Below, piece by piece: positions 26,775-35,147 of a stretch of 64,000 bases of DNA. Source of the stretch: CAWIHK01 sp963835935 (GTDB taxonomy: Bacteria; Bacteroidota; Ignavibacteria; UBA10030; CAVZMI01); the NCBI GenBank assembly GCA_963835935.1, contig CAWIHK010000002.1, forward strand, positions 124,001 to 188,000, in the 5' to 3' direction. Under the pieces are notes generated by a model. It did no database searches and had not been told where the DNA came from. It saw only the letters and a list, made by a program, of their open reading frames with translations. Made by a program: the position numbers and the translations under genes. Position 1 is the first letter of the stretch, and every line of letters starts with the position of its first letter.

Positions 26775-27542
26775 ATGAAAGATATAATAGTTATATTTGC
26801 AGAGACAAAGGATGAGGAGTCTATCAAAAATCTCTTATTAGGCGCAAGTTTGCCTCATGAAGATATTTGCAAGCACCTTCACAATTTCTTGCTAGCAAAG
26901 AGCAATGATGCTCTTGTTGGAGTAGTCGGTCTTGAATTACTTGGCGAGTCAGGTTTGCTTCGATCTCTAGCGGTTGCATCTCCACATCGTGGAAAAGGTA
27001 TCGGAAAGATGCTCTGTGAGAGAATATTGGCTTATGCTCATCTCCAAAGAATTAAAGAATTATATTTGCTAACGACCACAGCAGAAGAATATTTTTCTAA
27101 GTTAGGCTTTAGTAAGGTGGAACGAAATAGTATTCCTAAACCAGTCCAATCTACGGCGGAATTTCACAGCCTTTGTCCTTCCACTGCCGTCTGTATGGTT
27201 AAGAAAATAGGCAAGGAGGCACAATACTATCCGAGAGAGATGCTCCATCTTCAACCCGATGTTCCTGGGTCTAAAATGTGGGCGATTGCATTGGAAAAAA
27301 CTATGTTAACCTATTTTGAGGTGCAGCCAAACTGTAGGTTTGAGAAACATGAGCATGCAAGTGAACAAATTACATTGGTTCTTGAGGGGGAATTATTTTT
27401 TGAGACGGATGAAAAAACTGTTGGTGTCAAAGAAGGTGAAGTCATCGCTCTTCCTTCAGGTATTCCTCATGCTGTATTTACCAAAGAAAAATTCGTAAAG
27501 GCAGTTGATGCTTGGTCTCCTGTAATGGAGAAGTATAAATAG
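26775..27542 (+). CDS. ArsN2-like GNAT acetyltransferase fused to a cupin domain
   Basis: 255 residues. The first 140 are a GNAT N-acetyltransferase like the arsenic-resistance family ArsN2: LLLGASLPHEDICKHL, VGVVGLELLGESGLLRSLAV, the acetyl-CoA loop SPHRGKGIGKMLCERIL, then LYLLTTTAEEYFSKLGF. Residues about 155-250 are a cupin barrel with HEHASEQITLVLEGELFF and LPSGIPHAVF as metal ligands. I chose the ATG at 26775 because GGAG precedes it at eight bases. The substrate is unknown. A detoxification role is inferred. Confidence 0.85.
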   Translation: MKDIIVIFAETKDEESIKNLLLGASLPHEDICKHLHNFLLAKSNDALVGVVGLELLGESGLLRSLAVASPHRGKGIGKMLCERILAYAHLQRIKELYLLTTTAEEYFSKLGFSKVERNSIPKPVQSTAEFHSLCPSTAVCMVKKIGKEAQYYPREMLHLQPDVPGSKMWAIALEKTMLTYFEVQPNCRFEKHEHASEQITLVLEGELFFETDEKTVGVKEGEVIALPSGIPHAVFTKEKFVKAVDAWSPVMEKYK

Positions 27543-27591
27543 TAAAGGTGGCTGGCAACTTTGTACGTCAAAAATAAATCGATAAAACGCA

Positions 27592-27612
27592 ACCTAACCA
27601 TTTTAAAAAGGA
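27592..27612 (+). other. attC R''-type box with conserved left arm
   Basis: ACCTAAC followed by CATTTTAAAAAGGA. The same left arm AACCATTTTAAAAAGGA recurs at 30252-30268 and 32320-32336, each time 3' of a cassette gene. AAAACGC just before ACCTAAC also matches the complement of the box region at 25625-25639 with two mismatches. Confidence 0.5.
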
Positions 27613-27912
27613 CAGAGTCAAGTAAATAATATTCTCCCCATGCGTCCCGAACACTCGGGATGCGGATTGTTCATTGACATTTGTTGACGACCAACCCCGA
27701 TCAATATCACATAATGACGAAAGCCGCGTGTTCTATCGAATGGATATCACGTGAAAGGCAATGACGTCCAAACCATTTTACGGGTAAACGAATGATCTTG
27801 TGTAAAGAGAGAACCGTCAAGCCATTCGCTTCTCAGCAACTGAGACCCAGATATTAAAACGGCACAACGTGTGCAGTCCCAATCCAGCGCACGATGCTCT
27901 TGTGGCAATCAG

Positions 27913-28914
27913 TTAGGCATCCGGGCTTTGCACACGCGGCCATTGCTGTGATTTTTGTCGACTAATCGGTTGACCTTTAAATCCTTTATATTGTGATTTG
28001 TTCGTTAAGACATAATAGACAATCTTAGCAAGCTCTTTCGCAACACAAGCGCGAACGATGGCTTGGCCGGAACGCCTGGCACGTTTTAGATAGAAGCGTT
28101 TGTATTCGGCATAATATTGAATGGCGTGGACAGCGGCATCAGAGAAAGCGATCTTAAGATATTTATTACCATCTTTACTGGAGCGATTATGCACAGAGCG
28201 ATTGGAGTTATCAGCTGCAGGGACAAGACGGCAATAGGAAACGAACTGTTTATCTGAATCGAAACGTTCGATGCCGTCGATCTCTAAGTAGATGGTAAAG
28301 GCAGAGAGCTTGCCAATACCGGGAATGTAGAGAAGTCGTTGGATATCATCGTTTGGAATAAGGACAGGATGAAGAGATTTTTCAAGTGCAAGAATTTGTT
28401 CGGCAAGTGTATCGCGTGTATGTTCTAAGACGGCGAGTTGGAATCGATATGGATCAGGTACAGAGCCGTTAAACTTTGCATGAATGCTTTTGAGACGACG
28501 CAAGGTATCGGAGTGTTGCTGGACAAGGCGTAGACGAATGCGCATGGTATCGCGCAGTCCTCGCAATTCACGGCTGATTTTGTGAGCGCGTGGAATAAGA
28601 TTCTGTCGTAAAAGTATGGCGAGGGTTTGCGAATCAACTTTATCTGTTTTAACTTTAGCATAACTGATAGCTTTAAGATATTTGGCATGAGCAAGAACGA
28701 GCTCGATGCCATGATCGCTGAGAAGATCGTTGAGCCAGTACCAACCGGTAGTCGATTCGACGACAGCTTGATGAGAGCCGGGCATGGACTGGAAATAGTC
28801 GAGCAAACACTGATCGATATTTTCAATGCGTTGTTGTTTGACGATAGTGCCGTTCTCATCAACGGTTGTGATGTACGAGTTATCAGAATGCAAATCGATA
28901 CCTGAGTAATACAT
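27913..28914 (-). CDS. IS110-family transposase (second, unrelated copy)
   Basis: A 333-residue IS110 recombinase: GIDLHSDNSYITTVDENG, VVESTTGWYWLNDLLSDHG, AKVKTDKVDSQTLAILLRQNLIP (DEDD domain), then LLYIPGIGKLSAFTIYLEIDGIERFDSDKQFVSYCRLVP and SSKDGNKYLKIAFSDAAVHA (Transposase_20). I chose the ATG at 28914 for its AAGGAG. It is only distantly similar to the first IS110 copy. Its stop codon falls inside a GTTAGGC box. Element ends are not obvious. About 300 bases downstream (27613-27912) carry a CCCGA/TCGGG hairpin and no gene and may hold its non-coding end. Confidence 0.92.
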   Translation of the reverse strand: MYYSGIDLHSDNSYITTVDENGTIVKQQRIENIDQCLLDYFQSMPGSHQAVVESTTGWYWLNDLLSDHGIELVLAHAKYLKAISYAKVKTDKVDSQTLAILLRQNLIPRAHKISRELRGLRDTMRIRLRLVQQHSDTLRRLKSIHAKFNGSVPDPYRFQLAVLEHTRDTLAEQILALEKSLHPVLIPNDDIQRLLYIPGIGKLSAFTIYLEIDGIERFDSDKQFVSYCRLVPAADNSNRSVHNRSSKDGNKYLKIAFSDAAVHAIQYYAEYKRFYLKRARRSGQAIVRACVAKELAKIVYYVLTNKSQYKGFKGQPISRQKSQQWPRVQSPDA

Positions 28915-29076
28915 GGGAATCTCCTTTTGCGCCTGAGGCGCATCAGCCTTTGGCTGAGATCGTGAATGTTGTTTACTTCGACAATGAGCAATGTACATAA
29001 TCGGGAGATTCCTTTTTGATAATATCCAGGCGCTCCCCGACAAATAGCGTCGGTCTACGACCCGCAGGGGATTCTC

Positions 29077-29120
29077 AATTCGACCACGGCTTACCTGAAG
29101 AACGGTAAGTCTGTCGAATT
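29077..29120. repeat. 44 bp two-stem hairpin, copy A
   Basis: AATTCGAC and GTCGAATT enclose CAC, an inner stem CTTACC/GGTAAG and loop TGAAGAAC. A second hairpin of identical length and frame but different inner stem lies at 29321-29364. The rest of 28915-29381 holds no gene that I can support. Confidence 0.65.
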
Positions 29121-29320
29121 GGAACAAGCTGACCGGATGAGCGTCCGCCTTCGTGCTTTGCACTTCGGCGGGTAAATGGGTACGTTAAGCATGGCGAGTA
29201 GAGGTTTAGATGTTTAATAATAAACTTTTCAGAATGAACTTGGTTCGTTTTCAGCAACTTGCGGGTTATCGTTGCCGCAGCTCCCGCTTTGCGGCCTGCC
29301 TGCCGCAGGCAGGGATCCTC

Positions 29321-29364
29321 GATTCGACCACAATTTGATTGTGAAACATCAAATTTGTCGAATC
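29321..29364. repeat. 44 bp two-stem hairpin, copy B
   Basis: GATTCGAC and GTCGAATC enclose CAC, an inner stem ATTTGAT/ATCAAAT and loop TGTGAAAC. Outer stem and loop resemble copy A while the inner stem differs on both arms, which keeps pairing intact. It stands 17 bases before the GTTAGGC box at 29382. Confidence 0.65.
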
Positions 29365-29381
29365 GGGATTAGCCGCCATCC

Positions 29382-29396
29382 GTTAGGCGCAACTAA
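29382..29396 (+). other. cassette start: R' box with 15-base complement
   Basis: GTTAGGCGCAACTAA is the exact complement of TTAGTTGCGCCTAAC at 30240-30254. The CPBP gene lies between. This is the cleanest cassette bracket in the window. Confidence 0.7.
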
Positions 29397-29409
29397 TAAA
29401 AGAAAATAG

Positions 29410-30243
29410 ATGACAATCACTAAGTATAAACATCCGGTTCTTTTCTACAGTGTCTCAACAATTATTCCATGGATTTTCTGGATTACGGCTGGATACGTTA
29501 GTCATATTACTCCCTACAAGGATCAATATTTGGAGATCGCCAGCGTACTTGGTTTTATCGGTTTGCTAAGTCCGATGGGAGTAGCATATTGGCTAATCTC
29601 TAAAGATTTTGATTTACGAGTTGATGTATTGACAAGACTTTTCAATTTCAAATCAATCAAGTCGATCTATATTCTACTCAGTTGTTTTCTCATGTTAGCG
29701 AGCATCTTATTGGCTCAAGCCATTTCATTGCTGTTTGGGTATAGTTCATCTCAATTTGTTATCACAGGACATTTCACCTTTTCATCTGGAATATTTCCTG
29801 TCTGGTTTATGCTGATTATTGCTCCAATCGTCGAAGAGTTGGCCTGGCATTCGTACGGCACCGATTGCTTGCGCAGTAGGCTGACCCTATTCAAAACTTC
29901 ATTGCTATTTGGTGTATTCTGGGGCATTTGGCACATTCCACTTTCCACCATTAGAGATTATTACCAGAGCAATCTCGTTGCAACTGGTTGGATACACGGT
30001 GTGAACTTTCTTGTCAGCATTATTCCTTATGTGCTTCTGATGAACTGGTTGTACTACAAGACAGGGCGTAATATTCTTATCGCAATTGTTTTCCACATTA
30101 CTGCTGGATATTTCAACGAAATCTTTGCTACACATCCCGACAGTAAAATTATTCAGACGATTGTATTGTTTGTATTAGCTATTGTAATCGTCTCGAAGGA
30201 AAAAAATTTCTTTTTTCAAAGAGAGTATATTCAAAAAGTTTAG
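29410..30243 (+). CDS. CPBP-family intramembrane metalloprotease
   Basis: A 277-residue polytopic membrane protein of the Abi/CAAX-protease superfamily. Motif 1 is EELAWHSYG (near residue 142), motif 2 FWGIWHIP (near 170) and motif 3 FHITAGYFNE (near 236), with about eight hydrophobic segments. Motif 1 has W-H where many members have an R. The stop codon lies inside the complementary cassette-end sequence. Family members serve prenyl-protein processing, bacteriocin immunity or unknown roles. Which applies here cannot be told. Confidence 0.86.
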   Translation: MTITKYKHPVLFYSVSTIIPWIFWITAGYVSHITPYKDQYLEIASVLGFIGLLSPMGVAYWLISKDFDLRVDVLTRLFNFKSIKSIYILLSCFLMLASILLAQAISLLFGYSSSQFVITGHFTFSSGIFPVWFMLIIAPIVEELAWHSYGTDCLRSRLTLFKTSLLFGVFWGIWHIPLSTIRDYYQSNLVATGWIHGVNFLVSIIPYVLLMNWLYYKTGRNILIAIVFHITAGYFNEIFATHPDSKIIQTIVLFVLAIVIVSKEKNFFFQREYIQKV

Positions 30244-30268
30244 TTGCGCCTAACCATTTTAAAAAGGA
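30240..30268 (+). other. attC R'' box and left arm after the CPBP gene
   Basis: TTAGTTGCGCCTAAC complements the cassette start, followed by the left arm AACCATTTTAAAAAGGA shared with two other sites. A matching GTTRRRY right box is not evident before the next gene, so the 3' half of this attC may be worn. Confidence 0.6.
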
Positions 30269-30387
30269 ATAAGTCCCCGCAGAGCAGCGAAGCAGTCCTC
30301 TAGGACGGGATTTCGCAAGCTCAACAAGAGAAAATAGTACGCCCGAGACATCATGAAATCAATGAAAATCCCAAAGAAAGGAATTAT

Positions 30388-30747
30388 ATGAGTACATTTG
30401 AAGATGAACAAGACAAACTTGGTTCTTATGCTTCTTTTATTTTATTAGTTGTCTTTGCTATAGGTTTTATAGGCTGGGGAATATTTTGTATAGTCACTAA
30501 ATTTTCCTTCTCAACCAACACTGTATCAAATACCATAGACTATTATAAAGGTTATCAGGCTGTTGGTCAAGGGATAATATCTATCGCATTCGGCTTAGCA
30601 TTTTTAGCCGGATTATTTTGGGCACTCATGAAGCAAGCACATTCGCAAATAAAATATCGATTTTTTCAAATCATTGCAGTTGTCTTATCAGTGAGTGTTG
30701 CTACCGCAGTCGTGGTGGGATTGCCTGTATTATATAAAGTCATCTAA
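30388..30747 (+). CDS. small three-helix membrane protein, unknown
   Basis: 119 residues with hydrophobic segments at about 15-37, 58-80 and 92-115, the first after a charged N-terminus. AAAGGAATTAT precedes the ATG. No family recognised. It is a typical cassette-borne small membrane protein. A worn R'' box (GCCTGAC) follows nine bases after the stop. Confidence 0.65.
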   Translation: MSTFEDEQDKLGSYASFILLVVFAIGFIGWGIFCIVTKFSFSTNTVSNTIDYYKGYQAVGQGIISIAFGLAFLAGLFWALMKQAHSQIKYRFFQIIAVVLSVSVATAVVVGLPVLYKVI

Positions 30748-30800
30748 AATATGCAGCCTGACCGAATTAGTGTGAATATTTTATGCATCGAAATTCAAAA

Positions 30801-30892
30801 CGCAGCGCGGTAGCTTATTTATCCGTCGGAGTAGCACGTAGGCGGACTTGGCCGCCGGAGCGCAGCGAAGGCGAAGTCGCCATCCGTTAGGC
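30801..30892 (+). other. attC-like right half ending in GTTAGGC
   Basis: A GC-rich palindromic stretch ends CGCCATCCGTTAGGC. About 75 bases of it (from GCGCGG to CGCCAT) are nearly repeated at 32001-32080. Both copies precede a cassette gene. Confidence 0.55.
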
Positions 30893-30929
30893 AGCAATAA
30901 ATTATGAAGTACAAAAGGAGGATAAAATA

Positions 30930-31763
30930 ATGAAAAGAATCGGTTACATCTTACCCGGCATTCTATTTATTTCATTTTTAACTGTGGTGGTTGCTCTCGC
31001 TCAAACAGATATCGAGGGAAGCAAGGATCACCCATTGATAACCCGCATGCCTGGCTACTACATCAGCGAATATAATGTATCTGAGTTTGCCTCTTTTGAT
31101 CCGACGGTGATTGGGGGCAAGGATGTTCACTGGGAAGGGAAAGTATACTCCTACAAATATTCGCGGGAGGAGAGTGGCCGGCCCATTAGTATGCTGCAGA
31201 TCGTGCGAAACTACGGAACGGCGATCAATCGGGCCGGAGGTAAGATCCTCGGCAGCGATGAAAGGCGGATGGCAGCCGAGATCAGAAAAGAAGGCACCTT
31301 GACCGGCGTCTATGTAGAAGCGTTCAACGACGGCAAGGATTACAGTTTGACGATCGTCGAGTCGCAGACGATGCAGCAGGAGGTCGTCGCAGATGCTAAG
31401 GCAATGCAGAATGACCTTGCCGCAACAGGCAAGACGATAGTCCATGGCATCTATTTCGACACAGGTTCAGCCACAATCAAACCTGAGTCAGAGCCGGCCC
31501 TGGTCGAAATGATAAAGTTGTTCAACGGCTCTCCCACACTCAAGGTTTACGTCGTCGGGCATACGGACAATGTCGGCAGCCTTGAATTAAACATCAAACT
31601 CTCTTCTGACCGCGCCGCTTCCGTGGTCAAGGCAATCACCGCGCGAGGCGTAACAGCGTCGCGACTGAAATCTGCCGGAGTTGGCCCATACTCGCCGGTA
31701 GCCTCAAATGACACGGATGAAGGCAAGGCGAAGAACCGTCGGGTGGAGTTCGTCAAGCAATAG
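30930..31763 (+). CDS. OmpA-family protein
   Basis: 277 residues with a signal peptide (MKRIGYILPGILFISFLTVVVALAQ). Residues about 30-165 are a domain I do not place. Residues about 170-277 are an OmpA-like peptidoglycan-binding domain: GIYFDTGSATIKPES, VVGHTDNVGSLELNIKLSSDRAASVV and KNRRVEFVKQ. An AAGGAGG site stands nine bases upstream. The gene is clearly more GC-rich than the cassette genes beside it, suggesting a different origin. It probably tethers the outer membrane or a receptor to the wall. Confidence 0.88.
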   Translation: MKRIGYILPGILFISFLTVVVALAQTDIEGSKDHPLITRMPGYYISEYNVSEFASFDPTVIGGKDVHWEGKVYSYKYSREESGRPISMLQIVRNYGTAINRAGGKILGSDERRMAAEIRKEGTLTGVYVEAFNDGKDYSLTIVESQTMQQEVVADAKAMQNDLAATGKTIVHGIYFDTGSATIKPESEPALVEMIKLFNGSPTLKVYVVGHTDNVGSLELNIKLSSDRAASVVKAITARGVTASRLKSAGVGPYSPVASNDTDEGKAKNRRVEFVKQ

Positions 31764-32088
31764 ATCTTTGATTTTGTAACAGAGGATCTGGCTTACAATG
31801 GAACCGCTTAGCCGGCGGCTTCCCGACAATCCCACTGAAAAGAGTGGGACTGTAAAAAACACGGACATCGTCGGTCTATGACCCGTAGGGGACAGGCAAG
31901 TTTTTATGTAAAAAGCTAATTTGCAAAAGTCCGCGCAAAATGGTTAAGAATAAAATTTGATACGGGTTCGGTGTGAGGTCGGTGTAGTTTGGAAGTTATC
32001 AGCGCGGCTGCTTATTTATCCGACGGAGTAGCACGTAGGCAGACCTGTTCGCCGGAGCGCAGCGAAGGCGAAGCCGCCATTGTTATGT
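31764..32088 (+). other. non-coding inter-cassette stretch with attC-like right half
   Basis: No gene is seen. CCCACT/AGTGGG forms a hairpin at about 31831-31848. A segment CGTCGGTCTATGACCCGTAGGGGA repeats, with two changes, one at 29049-29072 beside the second IS110. From about 32001 the sequence follows the 30801-30884 right half, ending GCCGCCATTGTTATGTTGC instead of GTTAGGC. Confidence 0.45.
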
Positions 32089-32117
32089 TGCAGAAAGCAA
32101 ATTATCGGAAAATACTT

Positions 32118-32306
32118 ATGAACAAAAAATGGAATTTTGGCTTATTCAAAGTGATACTTATTTTTTGTTGTGGTGTAGTGCTCGGTGGTAATATCGCCTT
32201 ACTTACAACAAATAACGTTTCTAAAATCGGCGCTTGGTGTGGAATTATATCGATGCTTCTCGTAGTCACTTCAGTTTTGATAGGTTCTAGAATAAAAGAC
32301 AAATAG
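32118..32306 (+). CDS. small two-helix membrane protein, unknown
   Basis: 62 residues from the ATG at 32118: a lysine-led N-terminus, hydrophobic helices at about 9-29 and 37-57, and a charged tail. An in-frame extension upstream runs through the attC-like repeat and is not coding-like. After the stop comes GTAACC and the shared left arm AACCATTTTAAAAAGGA, supporting a one-gene cassette. Confidence 0.55.
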   Translation: MNKKWNFGLFKVILIFCCGVVLGGNIALLTTNNVSKIGAWCGIISMLLVVTSVLIGSRIKDK

Positions 32307-32396
32307 AAATAATTAACGTAACCATTTTAAAAAGGAATACGTCCCCGTCATCATCAGGTGGTGTTGAAATAGTTCTTTAATAGGAGAAACGGCTTC

Positions 32397-32762
32397 ATGA
32401 TACTAACAGATATAAATCATGTTGAAGATTTTGATATAATTTCGAGAAATGGGCTGACCAGAAAATTAGTTATTGGCCCTTCCAACGGTTCAAATGAAAT
32501 AGTTTTAAGGGTTATGAATCTGGATCGCGGTTGCGCAACACCTTTGCATTCGCATCCCTACCCTCATATTTGGAAAATAGAAAAAGGACAGGGTTTATTG
32601 ATCGATCAGAATAATAAAGAAATATCTGTTACTGCCGGTAATTATATATTTATCAAATCCAACGAACCACATAGCCTCAGGAATAATTCGGAAAATAATT
32701 TAGAATATTTGTGTTTCGGAACAATTGAGAGTGAGAATATTAAACCTTGTCTTCTAAAGTAG
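32397..32762 (+). CDS. cupin-domain protein
   Basis: A 121-residue single cupin barrel. Metal ligands lie in PLHSHPYPHIWKIEKGQGLL (cupin motif 1) and SNEPHSLRNNS (motif 2). Such proteins range from enzymes to sensors, and no substrate is implied. TAGGAGA precedes the ATG. The following 85 bases contain AACCAAGCGACTAAGCTGGCGG-like sequence reminiscent of an attC left arm. Confidence 0.82.
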   Translation: MILTDINHVEDFDIISRNGLTRKLVIGPSNGSNEIVLRVMNLDRGCATPLHSHPYPHIWKIEKGQGLLIDQNNKEISVTAGNYIFIKSNEPHSLRNNSENNLEYLCFGTIESENIKPCLLK

Positions 32763-32851
32763 ATTTCTGCAAAACACAAGATAACCAAGCGACTAAGCTG
32801 GCGGAATGAAATAATGTCATGATTTGTACAATTCAACGAAAGGAAAAATAG

Positions 32852-34993
32852 ATGAATAATATTATTCGATTCCTATTAGTGGTGTCTTCCCTATTCATCA
32901 ATATAAATCCGACTTTCGCCCAATGGGTGCAAACGAATAGTCCTTATGGTTGTGCTATTACTAGCGTTGCAATAAGCCCTAATGGAGTGAATCTATTTGT
33001 CGGGTCTGGAAGCAAAGGCATATTTCTTTCCACCAACAACGGCACAAGCTGGAATGCCGTCAATACGGGTTTGACGAATACTAATATTTTATCATTAGCC
33101 ATTTCACCAAATGGATTGAATTTCTTTGCCGGGACTTATAATGGCGTTTTTTTCTCCACTAACAACGGCACAAGCTGGAACGCCGTTAATACTGGATTGC
33201 CTCAGTATACTCTCGTCAATGCTATTGCTGTCTCGGACACGAATCTCTTTATCGGGACTCGGAGTAACGGTATATTTCTTTCCACCAATAATGGTAAAAG
33301 CTGGACTGCTATCAATACGGGCTTGCCACAGTATACTATTATAAATGCTCTTATTGTCTCGGGCACGAATCTTTTTGTCGGGACTTGGGGCGGAGGAGTA
33401 TTTCTTTCCACCAACAATGGTACCAACTGGAATGCCGTCAATACGGGTTTGACGAATAATTATATTACATCATTAGCTGTTTCTTCTGACGGAGCAAATA
33501 TCTATGCTGGGACTAATGCGGGCGATGTTTTTCTTTCCACAAACAACGGTACAAGCTGGACTAATGTCAGTACAGGATTACCGAATCTCATTATAAATTC
33601 ACTAGCTGTTTCCTCCGACGGCGCTAATGTCTTTGCCGGGACTTGGGGCGGCGGCATCTTTCTTTCCACAAACAAAGGCACAAACTGGACTCCTATCAAT
33701 ACGGGCGTAACAAATCCTGTTATCACTTCATTCGCTATTTCCCCAACCGGAACGAATCTCTTTGCGGGATCTTGGGGCGGAGTTTTTCTTTCCACTAACA
33801 ACGGTACAAGCTGGGCTGCCGTAAATACAGGCTTAATGTATCCCTCTATCTTGACACTCGCGTTTTCCCCGAACGGAGAAAATCTCTATGCCGGGACTTG
33901 GGACGATGGTGTTTTTCTTACCACCGACAATGGTACTATTTGGTCTACATCAAATATAGGCTTGACGAATACCGATGTTCTGTCATTAGCCGTTTCACCC
34001 AGTGGGACAAATATCTTTGCCGGGACTGAAGGTGGTGTCTTTCTTTCAACCGACAACGGCACAAACTGGATTGCCACTCCTTTGAAATATATTGTTTGGT
34101 CATTGGCCGTTTCCCCAAGCGGAGTTAATCTATTTGCCGGTACTGGAAATGAAGGTGTCTTTCTTTCAACCAACAGCGGCAAGAACTGGAGTTCCATCAA
34201 AAAAGGCTTAAAGAATTATGATGTTCAATCCTTAGCTGTATCACCTAATGGCGCTAATATCTTTGCCGGAACTTATGGTGGTGTTTTCCTTTCTACCAAC
34301 AATGGAACAAACTGGACTGCCATCAATATAGGCTCGACGGATACCAATGTTACATCATTAGCCTTTTCCCCCGATGGCGCAAATATCTTTGTCGTATTTG
34401 GGAGAAGTGGAGTTTTTCTTTCCACTGACAACGGCACAAGTTGGAATTCTATTAATACCGGCTTGACGAATACTAGCATTACTTCATTAGTCTATACCCC
34501 CAACGGAGCGAATCTCTTTGCCGGAACTTCTGGCGGAATATTTCTTTCAACCAATAATGGCACAAACTGGACTTCCGTTAATACGGGCTTGGCGGATAGT
34601 AGTGATGCTTCATTAGTCATTTCCCCAGATGGCAAGAATATATTTGCCGGGACTAGGAACACTGGTATTTGGAGGCGACCATTGTCGGAGATGATCACAG
34701 ACGTAAAAGAGCATGATAATAATAAACCGATCAATTTTGCACTTGAACAGAATTATCCAAACCCATTTAATCCAACGACAAAGATTTCTTTTAATATTCC
34801 GATAAAATCGTTTGTGTCAATCAAATTATTTGATATAATAGGAAGAGAAATAGCGACAATCGTCTCAGAAGAAATGCCACCTGGTACATACTTACGCCAA
34901 TGGAATGCAGCAAATCTGCCTAGTGGAATTTATTTTTATCGTTTGCAAGCTGGTTCTTTTACTGAAACAAAAAAACTTATTTTACTCAGATGA
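32852..34993 (+). CDS. secreted 13-repeat beta-propeller-like protein with type IX sorting domain
   Basis: 713 residues. The signal peptide ends near FAQW. Residues about 28-615 hold 13 units of about 43 residues, each with G-V/I-FLSTNNGT-S/N-W and a following SLAISPNG-N-FAGT half, like BNR/Ycf48-type propeller blades. A fourteenth unit decays to GIWRRPL. The C-terminal 80 residues are a type A T9SS sorting domain (LEQNYPNPFNPTTKISF, then GREIATIV and SGIYFYRLQAGSFTETKKLILLR). It is exported through the type IX system to the cell surface or medium. A ligand is not predictable. Confidence 0.9.
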   Translation: MNNIIRFLLVVSSLFININPTFAQWVQTNSPYGCAITSVAISPNGVNLFVGSGSKGIFLSTNNGTSWNAVNTGLTNTNILSLAISPNGLNFFAGTYNGVFFSTNNGTSWNAVNTGLPQYTLVNAIAVSDTNLFIGTRSNGIFLSTNNGKSWTAINTGLPQYTIINALIVSGTNLFVGTWGGGVFLSTNNGTNWNAVNTGLTNNYITSLAVSSDGANIYAGTNAGDVFLSTNNGTSWTNVSTGLPNLIINSLAVSSDGANVFAGTWGGGIFLSTNKGTNWTPINTGVTNPVITSFAISPTGTNLFAGSWGGVFLSTNNGTSWAAVNTGLMYPSILTLAFSPNGENLYAGTWDDGVFLTTDNGTIWSTSNIGLTNTDVLSLAVSPSGTNIFAGTEGGVFLSTDNGTNWIATPLKYIVWSLAVSPSGVNLFAGTGNEGVFLSTNSGKNWSSIKKGLKNYDVQSLAVSPNGANIFAGTYGGVFLSTNNGTNWTAINIGSTDTNVTSLAFSPDGANIFVVFGRSGVFLSTDNGTSWNSINTGLTNTSITSLVYTPNGANLFAGTSGGIFLSTNNGTNWTSVNTGLADSSDASLVISPDGKNIFAGTRNTGIWRRPLSEMITDVKEHDNNKPINFALEQNYPNPFNPTTKISFNIPIKSFVSIKLFDIIGREIATIVSEEMPPGTYLRQWNAANLPSGIYFYRLQAGSFTETKKLILLR

Positions 34994-35147
34994 CATAATT
35001 GTATTCTAACTGACAGTTTCCTGACCATCATAATCGGGATAGGTAAACTGACAGGATGACCGTTGGTACATTTTGCATTGTGTTTTGAAGTTCAGTACAG
35101 AACTAAAAGTGAAGTGAATTATATTTGGCAATACCATGGAGATCAAA

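Noticed and set aside
31989..32117. N-terminal extension of the 62-residue membrane protein
   Set aside because: It translates an attC-like repeat shared with 30801-30884, so it is not coding.
32990..34680. CRISPR-like regular repetition
   Set aside because: The period is about 129 bases, in frame and coding for propeller-like blades. There are no short palindromic repeats with unique spacers.
33202..34734. Series of minus-strand open frames opposite the 13-repeat gene
   Set aside because: They are repeat-derived shadows: the same antisense phrase recurs in each unit.
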